Source of the DNA: Marinimicrococcus sp033875255
GTDB taxonomy: Bacteria > Pseudomonadota > Alphaproteobacteria > Geminicoccales > Geminicoccaceae
Direction: 5' to 3'
Length of the DNA: 64,000 bases
Assembly (NCBI GenBank): GCA_033875255.1
Contig: JAWZSN010000009.1
Coordinates: forward strand, 62,001 to 126,000
A program made the translations under genes and the position numbers. Below, one piece after another: positions 25,771 through 36,864 of the stretch (position 1 is the stretch's first letter; each line of letters starts with the position of its first letter). The notes under the pieces were generated by a model. It saw only the letters and a list, made by a program, of their open reading frames with translations, searched no databases and had not been told where the DNA came from.

Positions 25771-28623
25771 ATGGCGATCAGACGGGAACTCGAGCAGACC
25801 TCGTTCCTCTACGGCGGCAACAGCTCCTTCATCGAGGAGCTCTATGGCCGCTATCTCGCCGACCCGGCGTCGATCGATCCGAGCTGGCGAGCCTATTTCG
25901 ACGAGCTCGATCCCGAGAACCGGGTGCTCTTCGAGCAGGCGCGGGCGGCCCTGACGCCGCGGCCGCGGGAGCTGGCGGCTCTCCCGGCCAACCTGAACCT
26001 GCCGGCCGGCGGCCTCGACGACGACGCCACCAAGGCGCTGCTGCGCGACCATCTGCGGGTCATCATGCTGATCCGCGCCTACCGGGTGCGCGGCCACCTG
26101 ATCGCCAAGCTCGACCCGCTCGGCCTGACCCTCAAGGACTACCATCCCGAGCTCGACTACCGCTCCTACGGCTTCACCGACGCCGATCTCGACCGCGAGT
26201 TCTACCTCGACTACGTGCTCGGTCTCGAGAAGGCCACGCTGCGCACGATCGTCGAGGTCCTCAAGAAGACCTACAGCGGCAGCGTCGGCATCGAGTTCCT
26301 GCACATCCAGGACCCCGAGCAGAAGGCCTGGATCCAGGAGCGGATCGAGGGCACCGGCGGGATCTTCGACAGCGGTGCCGAGGAGAAGCGCGACATCCTC
26401 GAGCAGCTGACCGAGACCGAGGGCTTCGAGCAGTTCCTCCACGTCAAGTTCCCGGGCACCAAGCGCTTCGGCCTCGACGGCGGCGAGAGCACCATCCCGG
26501 CCCTGGAGGCGATCATCCGTACCGGCGCCGAGCTGGGCGTCGACGAGATCGTGCTGGGCATGCCGCACCGCGGCCGCCTGAACGTGCTCGCCAACGTCAT
26601 GGGCAAGCCCTACGCGGCGATCATCTCCGAGTTCCAGGGTGCGGCCGTCTACGACGACGTGCTGGGCTCGGGCGACGTGAAGTATCATCTGGGCACCTCC
26701 ACCGACCGCAGCCTGCCCGACGGAAGCGAGATGCATCTCTCGCTCACCGCCAACCCCTCGCATCTCGAGGCGGTCAACCCGGTGGTCATGGGCAAGGTCC
26801 GCGCCAAGCAGCGCCAGAAGGACGACCTCGAGCGCTCGAAGGTGATGGGCGTGCTGCTCCACGGCGACGCCGCCTTCATCGGCCAGGGCGTGGTCCACGA
26901 GTGCCTCGAGATGTCGGAGCTCAAGGGCTACCGGGTCGGCGGCACCATCCACATCATCGTCAACAACCAGATCGGCTTCACCACGAGCCCGGCCTACGCC
27001 CGCAGCTCGCCTTATCCTTCCGACGTGGCGCGCGGCGTGCAGTGCCCGATCTTCCACGTCAACGGCGACGATCCGGTGGCCGTGTCGCACGTCTCGCGGC
27101 TCGCCACCGAGTTCCGCCAGCGGTTCAAGAAGGACGTGGTGATCGACCTTTGGTGCTACCGCCGCCATGGTCACAACGAGGGCGACGAGCCGGGCTTCAC
27201 CCAGCCGGTGATGTACCGCCGCATCGCCCAGCACCCGACCGTGCGCCAGCTCTATGCGCGGCAGCTCGAGAAGGAGGGCGTCGTCGAGGCCGGCGAGCCC
27301 CAGGCGATGCTCGACGCCTTCAACCAGCAGCTCGAGGCGGCGCACGACGCCGCCCGCTCCTACAAGCCCAACAAGGCCGACTGGCTGGAAGGGGCCTGGA
27401 AGGGCCTGCGGCGTGCGCCGGAGGCCTATGAGCGGGGCAGCACCGCGGTGCCGGAGGACCGGCTGCGCCAGCTCGGCCTGCGCATGACCGAGCTGCCCGA
27501 GAGCTTCAACGTCCATCCCCGCCTCAAGCGGGTGATCGGCCAGCGCCGCAAGGCGATCGAGACCGGCGAGGGGATCGATTGGGCGACCGGCGAGCATCTG
27601 GCCTTCGCCACGCTGCTGGCCGACCGGTTCCCGGTGCGCCTGTCGGGCGAGGATGTCGGTCGCGGCACGTTCAGTCAGCGGCACGCCACGATCTACGACC
27701 AGACCACCGAGGAGCGCTACGTCCCGCTCTCCTGCCTGACCGACGACCAGGCTAGCTTCGAGGTGTTCGACAGCCTGCTCTCCGAGGAGGGCGTGCTGGG
27801 CTACGAGTACGGCTATAGCCTTGCCGATCCCAACTGCCTGACCCTGTGGGAAGCGCAGTTCGGCGACTTCGCCAACGGCGCGCAGGTCTATTTCGACCAG
27901 TTCATCAGCTCCGGCGAGAGCAAGTGGCTGCGGATGTGCGGGCTGGTCTGCCTGCTGCCGCACGGCTACGAGGGCCAGGGTCCCGAGCATTCCAGCGCGC
28001 GTCTGGAGCGCTTCCTGCAGCTCTACGCCGAAGACAACATCCAGGTGGTCTACCCGAGCACGCCGGCCAGCTACTTCCACGTGCTGCGGCGACAGATGCA
28101 CCGCGACTTCCGCAAGCCGCTCATCGTCATGACGCCCAAGTCGCTGCTGCGCCTCAAGCGCTGCACCTCGAGCCTGGCCGACATGGCGGTGGGCACGAGC
28201 TTCCACCGCGTCATGTACGACCGCGCTCCGGGCCCGGCCGACGAGGCGGTCGAGCAGGTCGTGATGTGCAGCGGCAAGGTCTATTACGACCTGCTGCAGG
28301 CGGTGGAGGAGCAGGGCATCGAGGACAAGGTGGCGCTGGTCCGGCTCGAGCAGCTGGCACCCTTCCCCGAGGAGGCCCTGACCGAGGAGCTCGCCCGCTA
28401 TCCGGCGAGCGCGCGCTATGTCTGGTGTCAGGAGGAGCCGCGCAACATGGGCGCCTGGTTCTTCGTGGCGCCGCGCGTCGAGAATATCATGGAAGCGCAG
28501 GGCAAGAAGCAGGCGCGGCTGATCTATGCCGGCCGCAAGCCGGCCGCCTCGCCGGCGACCGGCTTCCACGCCCAGCACCAGCGCGAGCAGCAGGAGCTGG
28601 TCCGGACGGCGATCACGCCCTGA
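25771..28623 (+). CDS. sucA: 2-oxoglutarate dehydrogenase E1 component
   Basis: The 950-residue thiamine-diphosphate enzyme decarboxylates 2-oxoglutarate and loads succinyl on the E2 lipoyl arm. The N-terminal segment SSFIEELYGRYLADP is the E2-binding region. Active-site motifs MPHRGRLNVLANV, HGDAAFIGQGVVHE and the CYRRHGHNEGDEP histidines are present, and the C-terminal transketolase-like half contains LPHGYEGQGPEHSSAR. Length fits the family (930-990). GGAGGGAGC lies before the ATG; the gap to sucB is 32 nt. Confidence 0.97.
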   Translation: MAIRRELEQTSFLYGGNSSFIEELYGRYLADPASIDPSWRAYFDELDPENRVLFEQARAALTPRPRELAALPANLNLPAGGLDDDATKALLRDHLRVIMLIRAYRVRGHLIAKLDPLGLTLKDYHPELDYRSYGFTDADLDREFYLDYVLGLEKATLRTIVEVLKKTYSGSVGIEFLHIQDPEQKAWIQERIEGTGGIFDSGAEEKRDILEQLTETEGFEQFLHVKFPGTKRFGLDGGESTIPALEAIIRTGAELGVDEIVLGMPHRGRLNVLANVMGKPYAAIISEFQGAAVYDDVLGSGDVKYHLGTSTDRSLPDGSEMHLSLTANPSHLEAVNPVVMGKVRAKQRQKDDLERSKVMGVLLHGDAAFIGQGVVHECLEMSELKGYRVGGTIHIIVNNQIGFTTSPAYARSSPYPSDVARGVQCPIFHVNGDDPVAVSHVSRLATEFRQRFKKDVVIDLWCYRRHGHNEGDEPGFTQPVMYRRIAQHPTVRQLYARQLEKEGVVEAGEPQAMLDAFNQQLEAAHDAARSYKPNKADWLEGAWKGLRRAPEAYERGSTAVPEDRLRQLGLRMTELPESFNVHPRLKRVIGQRRKAIETGEGIDWATGEHLAFATLLADRFPVRLSGEDVGRGTFSQRHATIYDQTTEERYVPLSCLTDDQASFEVFDSLLSEEGVLGYEYGYSLADPNCLTLWEAQFGDFANGAQVYFDQFISSGESKWLRMCGLVCLLPHGYEGQGPEHSSARLERFLQLYAEDNIQVVYPSTPASYFHVLRRQMHRDFRKPLIVMTPKSLLRLKRCTSSLADMAVGTSFHRVMYDRAPGPADEAVEQVVMCSGKVYYDLLQAVEEQGIEDKVALVRLEQLAPFPEEALTEELARYPASARYVWCQEEPRNMGAWFFVAPRVENIMEAQGKKQARLIYAGRKPAASPATGFHAQHQREQQELVRTAITP

Positions 28624-28655
28624 ATGCCGGGTCCCGAGGAGGAGCGAGCACAACG

Positions 28656-29870
28656 ATGAGCGTCGAGATCAAGGTCCCCACCCTCGGCGAGTCGGTCACC
28701 GAGGCCACCGTCGCGCGCTGGCTGAAGAAGGCCGGCGAGCAGGTCGCCGCGGACGAGCCGCTCGTGGAGCTCGAGACCGACAAGGTGAGCCTCGAGGTGC
28801 CGGCGCCGGCCGCAGGCATTCTGGGCGAGATCCTCGTCGAGGAGGGCACCGACGTCGAGGTGGGTGCCGTCATCGGCCGCATCGACGAAGGTGCCGGCGC
28901 TCCGGCCGCGGCACCCGCCGCCGCTCCTGCAGGCGAGGAGAAGGCACCGCCCGCCCCTGCCGCCGGTGGTGGCGGTCGTGCCGGTCCGGCAGCGCGCAAG
29001 ATCGCCGAGGAGAAGGGCGTGGATCTGGGCTCGGTGTCCGGCACCGGCCCCAAGGGCAACGTGACCAAGGGCGACGTCCTGGCAGCCCCCGCCGGCGAGG
29101 CGCCGGCCAAGGCTCCCGCCCCGCAGCAGACCCCGGCCCCGGCAAAGGCGCCGCAGCCGGCCAGCGCCGGCCGCGAGGAGCGGGTGCGCATGACCCGCTT
29201 GAGAAAGCGCATCGCCGAGCGCCTGAAGGAGGCGCAGAACACCGCGGCGATGCTTACGACCTTCAACGAGGTTGACATGACCGCGGTCATGGAGCTGCGC
29301 AAGCAGTACCAGGACAGCTTCGTCAAGAAGCACGGCGTCAAGCTCGGCTTCATGTCGTTCTTCGTGAAGGCCAGCATCGAGGCGCTGCGTGCCTATCCGG
29401 CGGTCAACGCCGAGATCGACGGCGACGAGATCGTCTACAAGCACTTCCACGACATCGGCGTGGCGGTGAGCACCGAGCAGGGGCTGGTGGTCCCGGTGGT
29501 GCGCGATGCCGAGGCGATGGGCCTGGCCGAGATCGAGAAGAAGATCGGCGATCTGGGCACGCGGGCGCGCCAGGGCAAGCTCGCCATGGACGAGCTCACC
29601 GGCGGCACCTTCACCATCACCAATGGCGGCATCTTCGGCTCGCTGCTCTCGACCCCGATCCTCAACCCGCCGCAGGTGGGCATCCTGGGGATGCACAAGA
29701 TCCAGCAGCGGGCGATGGTCATGCCCGACGGGTCGATCGAGGCGCGGCCGATGATGTACCTGGCGCTCTCCTACGACCACCGGATCGTCGACGGCCGCGA
29801 GGCGGTGTCGTTCCTCGTGCGCATCAAGGAGTGCATCGAGGATCCGCAGCGCATCCTGCTGGACGCCTGA
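28656..29870 (+). CDS. sucB: Dihydrolipoyl succinyltransferase, E2 of 2-oxoglutarate dehydrogenase
   Basis: The protein has 404 residues. The lipoyl domain has the lipoylated Lys43 in VELETDKVSLEV. An Ala/Pro linker is followed by the E1/E3-binding domain (ARKIAEEKGVDLGSVSGTGP). A second Ala/Pro linker precedes the catalytic domain, which ends with LSYDHRIVDGREAVSFL, whose His and Asp form the active site. It forms the core of the complex and transfers succinyl to CoA. A strong hairpin about 40 nt downstream closes the operon before lpdA. Confidence 0.97.
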   Translation: MSVEIKVPTLGESVTEATVARWLKKAGEQVAADEPLVELETDKVSLEVPAPAAGILGEILVEEGTDVEVGAVIGRIDEGAGAPAAAPAAAPAGEEKAPPAPAAGGGGRAGPAARKIAEEKGVDLGSVSGTGPKGNVTKGDVLAAPAGEAPAKAPAPQQTPAPAKAPQPASAGREERVRMTRLRKRIAERLKEAQNTAAMLTTFNEVDMTAVMELRKQYQDSFVKKHGVKLGFMSFFVKASIEALRAYPAVNAEIDGDEIVYKHFHDIGVAVSTEQGLVVPVVRDAEAMGLAEIEKKIGDLGTRARQGKLAMDELTGGTFTITNGGIFGSLLSTPILNPPQVGILGMHKIQQRAMVMPDGSIEARPMMYLALSYDHRIVDGREAVSFLVRIKECIEDPQRILLDA

Positions 29871-29911
29871 GCCGGCGCGCGGTGCGAAGCCGGCCGGTCT
29901 CCGCAACGCAA

Positions 29912-29937
29912 GAAGGGCCGCCCGAGGGCGGCCCTTC
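29912..29937 (+). terminator. Strong hairpin after sucB
   Basis: Perfect 12-bp arms (GAAGGGCCGCCC and its complement) flank a 2-nt turn. There is no T-run after it, so it may act as a terminator or attenuator or protect the mRNA end. It lies in a 343-bp gap (29871-30213) that also contains the antisense small frame described separately. Confidence 0.6.
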
Positions 29938-29991
29938 CGTGAGCATGGCCGTCGCCGGCCTCAACGCGGGACGGATCCCGCCTTGTGCAGC

Positions 29992-30072
29992 TCAGGCCGA
30001 CAGCGAAGGCTGCTCCACTGCCGACGAGAGCCGCCGGAGCCGCATCGACGAAGCCACTGTCTCACTCGACAT
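29992..30072 (-). CDS. Possible 26-residue small protein, antisense in the sucB-lpdA gap
   Basis: On the minus strand ATG at 30072 is preceded, 2 nt away, by GGAAAGGAGGTGATCC, a full complement to the 16S rRNA tail. The frame runs MSSETVASSMRLRRLSS... and ends with TGA at 29992. No similarity is recognised; the composition is rich in Ser and has a short basic patch (RLRRL). The perfect ribosome-binding site in a long gap is what supports it. The very short spacer of 2-3 nt to ATG is a weakness. Alternatively the plus-strand sequence is functional as an anti-Shine-Dalgarno mimic. Confidence 0.35.
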   Translation of the reverse strand: MSSETVASSMRLRRLSSAVEQPSLSA

Positions 30073-30213
30073 TGGATCACCTCCTTTCCGCTTGTTGACA
30101 CCTGGCGACACTGAGCCATCTGCGGTGCGGCACTGTCAAGAAGGAGCAGGCGCCCGGGCATGGCACCCGGTGCGGCGGCAGGCGGACGGGGCGCCCATTC
30201 GGAAGGGGAAGTC

Positions 30214-31623
30214 ATGAGCGAGAGCAGCTACGATCTGGTGGTCATCGGCGGCGGGCCGGGCGGCTATGTGGCAGCCATCAAGGCGGCCCAGCTCGGCCTG
30301 AGGACCGCCTGCGTGGAGAAGCGCGGCAGCCTCGGCGGGACCTGCCTCAATGTCGGCTGCATCCCCTCCAAGGCGCTGCTGCACTCCTCGCACCTCTTCG
30401 AGCTGGCGGGCCACGACATGGCCCGGCACGGCGTCAAGGTCTCGGGCGTCGAGCTCGACCTGCCCGCCATGCTCGACAACAAGACCAAGGTGGTCGACGG
30501 GCTCACCAAGGGCATCGAGGGGCTCTTCAAGAAGAACAAGGTCGACTACCTCGTGGGCCATGGCGCCATCGAGGAGGCCGGCAAGGTCTCGGTCCGGCTC
30601 GCCGACGGCAGCACCCGCGAGCTCGCTGCCAAGAACATCCTGATCGCCACCGGCTCCGACGTCATGCCGCTGCCCGGCGTGGAGATCGACGAGAAGCGGA
30701 TCGTCTCCTCCACCGGTGCCCTCGATCTGGAGAAGGTGCCCGAGCATCTGGTGGTGGTCGGCGGCGGCTATATCGGCCTCGAGATGGGAACGGTGTGGAG
30801 CCGGCTGGGTGCGAAGGTCACGGTCGTCGAGTTCCTCGACCGGATCACCCCGGGCATGGACGGCGAGGTCGCCAAGCAGTTCCAGCGCATCCTCAAGAAG
30901 CAGGGCTTCGAGTTCCGCCTCTCCACCAAGGTCACCGGCGTCGATTCCTCGGGCGAGCGGCTCAAGGTCTCGGTCGAGCCCGCCAAGGGCGGCGAGGCGC
31001 AGACCCTCGAGGCGGACGTGGTGCTGGTGGCCATCGGAAGGCGGCCCTACACGGAGGGGCTCGGCCTCGAGAAGGCCGGGGTGAAGCTCGACGATCGCGG
31101 CCGGGTCGAGATCGACGGCCAGTTCCGCACCAATGTCCCGGGCATCTGGGCCATCGGCGACGTGGTCAAGGGCCCGATGCTGGCCCACAAGGCCGAGGAG
31201 GAGGGCTCCTGCGTGGCCGAGATCCTGGCCGGGCAGAAGCCGCACATCGACTACGACATCATCCCTGGCGTGGTCTACACACACCCCGAGGTGGCCTCCA
31301 TCGGCAAGACCGAGGAGCAGCTCAAGGAGGCGGGCGTGGCCTACAAGGCCGGCAAGTTCCCCTTCCTCGCCAACTCGCGGGCGCGCTCGACCGGCGAGAC
31401 CGACGGATTCGTGAAGATCCTGGCCGACGCCGAGACCGACCGGGTGCTGGGCGCCCACATCATCGGCCCGGAGGCTGGCGTGCTTATCGCCGAGATCGCG
31501 GTGGCCATGGAGTTCGGCGGCTCGAGCGAGGATATCGCGCGGACCTGCCACCCGCACCCGACCTACGAGGAGGCGGTCAAGGAGGCGGCACTCGCGACCT
31601 TCTCCAAGCCGATCCACATCTGA
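30214..31623 (+). CDS. lpdA: Dihydrolipoyl dehydrogenase, E3
   Basis: The 469-residue FAD enzyme reoxidises lipoyl groups of 2-keto acid dehydrogenase complexes using NAD. FAD motif DLVVIGGGPGGYVAAIKAA is at the N-terminus. Redox-active Cys44 and Cys49 occur in GGTCLNVGCIPSK, the NAD motif in VVVGGGYIGLEMGTVW, a second FAD contact in GIWAIGDVVKGPMLAHKAEE, and the active-site HPHPTYEEAV His-Glu pair near the C-terminus. GGAAGGGGA lies ahead of the ATG. It probably has its own promoter because a hairpin separates it from sucB. Confidence 0.96.
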   Translation: MSESSYDLVVIGGGPGGYVAAIKAAQLGLRTACVEKRGSLGGTCLNVGCIPSKALLHSSHLFELAGHDMARHGVKVSGVELDLPAMLDNKTKVVDGLTKGIEGLFKKNKVDYLVGHGAIEEAGKVSVRLADGSTRELAAKNILIATGSDVMPLPGVEIDEKRIVSSTGALDLEKVPEHLVVVGGGYIGLEMGTVWSRLGAKVTVVEFLDRITPGMDGEVAKQFQRILKKQGFEFRLSTKVTGVDSSGERLKVSVEPAKGGEAQTLEADVVLVAIGRRPYTEGLGLEKAGVKLDDRGRVEIDGQFRTNVPGIWAIGDVVKGPMLAHKAEEEGSCVAEILAGQKPHIDYDIIPGVVYTHPEVASIGKTEEQLKEAGVAYKAGKFPFLANSRARSTGETDGFVKILADAETDRVLGAHIIGPEAGVLIAEIAVAMEFGGSSEDIARTCHPHPTYEEAVKEAALATFSKPIHI

Positions 31624-31644
31624 GCCGGCGGGCGGGAGGCGGTA

Positions 31645-32559
31645 ATGCGCAAACCGGCTCTCGCCCCCCGCCTCGCCGTCCCGCGGCGCGAGCTCCTGGT
31701 CGGGCTCACCTGTGCCGCCATCGTCGTCGCGGTGTGGACCTCGTTCCTGCTGGTGTCGCGGGCAGGCGCGGTCGGCACGCTCCTGCCCTTCGACATGGCG
31801 GCGCTCCGCTTCGGCGTTGCCGGCCTCGTGATGCTGCCCCTGCTGTTGCGCTCGGGCCTCTCGGGGCTGCGCCTCCGCCAGGCTCTGCTGCTGGTGGTCA
31901 CCGCCGGCCTCGGCTTTCCCCTCCTGGCCTACGCAGCTTTCGCCCTCGCTCCGGCCGCGCATGGCGGGGTGATGATGACCGGCACCCTGCCGCTGTGGAC
32001 GGCCGTGCTCGCCGCCCTGTTGCTGGGCGAGCGGCTTGGAGGCGCACGGCTCGCCAGCCTCGTCCTGATCCTGCTGGGTGTGGCGGCGCTGGCAGCGCCG
32101 TTGCGCGGCGCAAGCGCCGCCATCCTGGCGGGCGACCTGCTCTTTGCCGGCGCGTCGCTCAGCTGGGCGGTCTACACCATCGCAGCGCGGGCATGGGCGG
32201 TCCCGCCGCTGGCCGCCACCGCCATCGTCGCGGTCGGCGCCGCCGTCCTCTATCTGCCGGTCTACCTGCTCTTCCTGCCAAAAGGGCTCGCCGCCACGCC
32301 GTGGACCGAGCTCGTGGGGCAGGGACTCTTTCAGGGCATCATCGCGGTGATCGTCTCGCTCCTGGCCTTCACCCGCGCGGTGGCGGCGCTGGGGCCGGGC
32401 CCGACCACCATGATCGCTGCCGTGGTGCCCGGGCTGGGGGCGGTGCTGGCGGTGCCCGTCCTGGGCGAGAGGCTGGAGGCTGCGGCTGTGCTCGGGCTCG
32501 TGCTGGTGAGCCTCGGCATGGCGGGAAGCGTGCTTGCGCTGATGCGCCAGACCCGCTGA
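31645..32559 (+). CDS. EamA-family (DMT superfamily) transporter
   Basis: The 304-residue membrane protein has ten hydrophobic segments arranged as two EamA repeats, for example LVGLTCAAIVVAVWTSFLLV in the first, and AGDLLFAGASLSWAVYTIAA opening the second. MTGTLPLWTAVLAALLLGER and GAVLAVPVLGERLEAAAVLG are the typical repeat ends. Members export metabolites such as amino acids; the substrate cannot be told. It starts 21 nt after lpdA and may be read from the same transcript. Confidence 0.9.
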   Translation: MRKPALAPRLAVPRRELLVGLTCAAIVVAVWTSFLLVSRAGAVGTLLPFDMAALRFGVAGLVMLPLLLRSGLSGLRLRQALLLVVTAGLGFPLLAYAAFALAPAAHGGVMMTGTLPLWTAVLAALLLGERLGGARLASLVLILLGVAALAAPLRGASAAILAGDLLFAGASLSWAVYTIAARAWAVPPLAATAIVAVGAAVLYLPVYLLFLPKGLAATPWTELVGQGLFQGIIAVIVSLLAFTRAVAALGPGPTTMIAAVVPGLGAVLAVPVLGERLEAAAVLGLVLVSLGMAGSVLALMRQTR

Positions 32560-32717
32560 GCAGCACACCCAGGGTCCGCCACTGTTACCGGGAAACAACG
32601 CCGCCGGCCCGTTCGTCGGCGGAGCAGCACCACCGTCTTGCCGGGCAGGATCCCCTAACTGACGATGACGGGGATAGTTCCTCCGGACAGGGGCGATGCG
32701 CCCGGAAGTTTCCCCAG

Positions 32718-33167
32718 ATGCTCAGATCCGGCCTCTTCGTGCTTTACATGGCGCCGCTTCTCTCGGCGCCGGTCATCGAGCCCCATGACGTGATCGGTAC
32801 ATGGGTGGTCGACGTGCCGGCGTTCCACGAACAGGTCCAAAGCCTCCTTCAAGAGCAGGTGCCGGCATTGCCGGCCGAGGAGCAGGCCCTGACCGAGCAG
32901 GCGATTCGCGGTGCGGCGGCGGCGGTGGTGGTGGCAGCGGGCAATGCCAGCGTCGAGTTCCGCCCCGACGGCGTGGCCCTGTTTCGCACCGGCGACGCCG
33001 TGGCCGAGGCCGTCTGGGGCATCGACGAGACGCTGCTGCGACTCGTGCGCAGGCGTCCCGCACCGGGCGACGTGCCGATCAACGGCACGCTCGATCAGGG
33101 CCTTCTCTATCTGGAGCCCGATCGCGCCGGGGCGATCGTCGTGCCCCTGCCGATGCGCCGGCGCTAG
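32718..33167 (+). CDS. Small secreted hypothetical protein
   Basis: The 149-residue protein has a probable signal peptide (MLRSGLFVLYMAPLLSAP). It is followed by IGTWVVDVPAFHEQVQSLL, an acidic Glu/Gln/Ala-rich helix, and a beta-rich C-terminal half (NASVEFRPDGVALFRTGDAV). The GTW... and FxxDG pattern resembles small lipocalin-like or 'DUF' periplasmic proteins, but I do not recognise the family. It stands alone between the DMT transporter and the convergent htpX; a 158-bp gap precedes it. Confidence 0.6.
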   Translation: MLRSGLFVLYMAPLLSAPVIEPHDVIGTWVVDVPAFHEQVQSLLQEQVPALPAEEQALTEQAIRGAAAAVVVAAGNASVEFRPDGVALFRTGDAVAEAVWGIDETLLRLVRRRPAPGDVPINGTLDQGLLYLEPDRAGAIVVPLPMRRR

Positions 33168-33204
33168 AGCACCGCCCGCACCACTGCAACGGGGGCCGTG
33201 CGGG

Positions 33205-33240
33205 GGCGCTGCGCGCGGCCCTTCATTTTCTTCCTGTCCG
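33205..33240 (+). repeat. Interspersed GC-rich repeat, copy c
   Basis: GGCGCTGCGCGCGGCC followed by a pyrimidine tract (CTTCATTTTCTTCC), in the convergent gap between the secreted protein and htpX. It shares its core with the other copies in the window. Confidence 0.5.
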
Positions 33241-33356
33241 GTGGCCGCCGTGAGCGTTGCTCATCGCGGGCGCCTCACGGCCTGACCGCCAGACGCCGCC
33301 ACCAACCCCGCACACCAGCAAATCATGGCCGCGCCAGGTGCCCTGCACGGCACCGG

Positions 33357-34307
33357 CTACCGTCCCCAGGGGCCACTATCCATGCCGCCGCCGGCCTGCG
33401 GGACGCTGCCGCGCCGCGCCCGCCGCGGGCGTGCCGTCGAGGAAGCCGACGGCGGGGCGCCGCCCGCCATCTCCACCAGCCTGCGCACACGCTCCTCGGT
33501 CTTCGGATGGGTGCGGAACAGGCTGTCGACGCCGCCCATGCGCAGCGGATTGACGATGAAGAGATGGGCGCTGGCGGGGTTGCGCTCGGCCGAGGCCATG
33601 ACGCGGCCTGCCGCCGCCTGCTCGATCCGCTGCAGGGCCCGGGCCAGCCCCAACGGGTTGCCGCTGATCTCGGCCCCGCTGCGGTCGGCGGCATATTCGC
33701 GGGTCCGCGAGATGGCCAGCTGCACCAGCGTCGCCGCCAGCGGCGCCAGCAGCATCGCCGCCAGCGTGCCGAGAAAGCCGAACGGGCTGCCGCGCTCGCC
33801 ATTGCCCCTCGAGCCGCCGAAGAAGAAGGCGAAATTGGCGATGAAGCCGATAGCGCCGGCCAGGGTGGCGGCCACCGTCATGATCAGCGTGTCGCGGTTC
33901 TTGATATGCGCCAGCTCGTGGGCGATCACGCCGGCCAGCTCGTCGCGCGGAAGGGTCCGAAGGATGCCGGTAGTGGCGGCCACCGCGGCGTGGGCCGGGT
34001 CGCGGCCGGTAGCGAACGCGTTGGGCTGGTCGCTGTCGATCACGTAGACCCCGGGCACCGGCAGCCCGGCGCGCCCGGCCAGCTCCTCGACCAGGCCGTG
34101 AAGCTCGGGCGCGCTCATCCGCGTGACGACGCGGGCGCCATGCATCCGCAGCACCATCTTGTGGCCGTTCCAGTAGGCCATGGCGTTCATGCCGAGCGCC
34201 AGGAGCAGGGCGATCAGCAGCCCGCCCTGGCCGCCGACCAGCCAGCCGGCCGTCAGGAAGAGTGCCGTGAGGGCTGCCAGGAGGAGGCCGGTGCGCAGGA
34301 GGTTCAT
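33357..34307 (-). CDS. htpX: Membrane zinc metalloprotease HtpX
   Basis: The 316-residue M48 protease has two N-terminal membrane segments (residues 7-25 and 28-45). The zinc motif HELAHIKN has His130, Glu131 and His134. GFIANFAFFFGG and FLGTLAAMLLAPLAATLVQL form a later membrane pair, and SRTREYAADRSGAEI supplies the third zinc ligand Glu. It degrades misfolded inner-membrane proteins under stress. The C-terminal tail (about residues 290-316) is variable and rich in Arg/Gly. Gene orientation is convergent with the secreted protein. Confidence 0.95.
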   Translation of the reverse strand: MNLLRTGLLLAALTALFLTAGWLVGGQGGLLIALLLALGMNAMAYWNGHKMVLRMHGARVVTRMSAPELHGLVEELAGRAGLPVPGVYVIDSDQPNAFATGRDPAHAAVAATTGILRTLPRDELAGVIAHELAHIKNRDTLIMTVAATLAGAIGFIANFAFFFGGSRGNGERGSPFGFLGTLAAMLLAPLAATLVQLAISRTREYAADRSGAEISGNPLGLARALQRIEQAAAGRVMASAERNPASAHLFIVNPLRMGGVDSLFRTHPKTEERVRRLVEMAGGAPPSASSTARPRRARRGSVPQAGGGMDSGPWGR

Positions 34308-34448
34308 CGCAGCTTCCGGGAGCAGGGATGTGCATCACACAACTAGGTGGCGGCAGCGGGCTCGCCAAGATGCGGAAACGTTGCTTCTGCCCCGTCTGCG
34401 GCTCTACCGTGAGCCGCAGCACGATGGGACGTCGCGACGGGAGGACGC

Positions 34449-36776
<2,328 letters not shown>

Positions 36777-36782
36777 GGGCAA

Positions 36783-36806
36783 GGCGGCCGGCTCCGGCCG
36801 GCCGCC
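36783..36806 (+). terminator. Hairpin terminator after maeB
   Basis: Perfect 10-bp arms GGCGGCCGGC and GCCGGCCGCC with loop TCCG start 6 nt after the maeB stop. No T-run follows. It separates maeB from the toxin-antitoxin promoter. Confidence 0.55.
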
Positions 36807-36811
36807 CGACC

Positions 36812-36840
36812 TTGACCCATCACACCGAGCGTTATATATC
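36812..36840 (+). promoter_or_regulatory. Sigma-70 promoter of the toxin-antitoxin pair
   Basis: TTGACC (36812-36817), 17-nt spacer, TATATC (36835-36840). This is the clearest consensus-like promoter in the window. It lies about 25 nt before the toxin start, so the leader is very short. Antitoxin binding here would give the usual autoregulation (inference). Confidence 0.65.
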
Positions 36841-36864
36841 TCCGACGATACGGGAGAGCGGCGG

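Noticed and set aside
30070..30090. Match to the 16S rRNA 3' end
   Set aside because: Only about 15 bases match; flanking sequence is not rRNA, so it is not an rRNA gene or fragment. Kept only as the basis for the small-frame finding.
29831..30217. 128-codon plus-strand frame between sucB and lpdA
   Set aside because: Starts inside sucB, contains the hairpin, has no family features and no ribosome-binding site.
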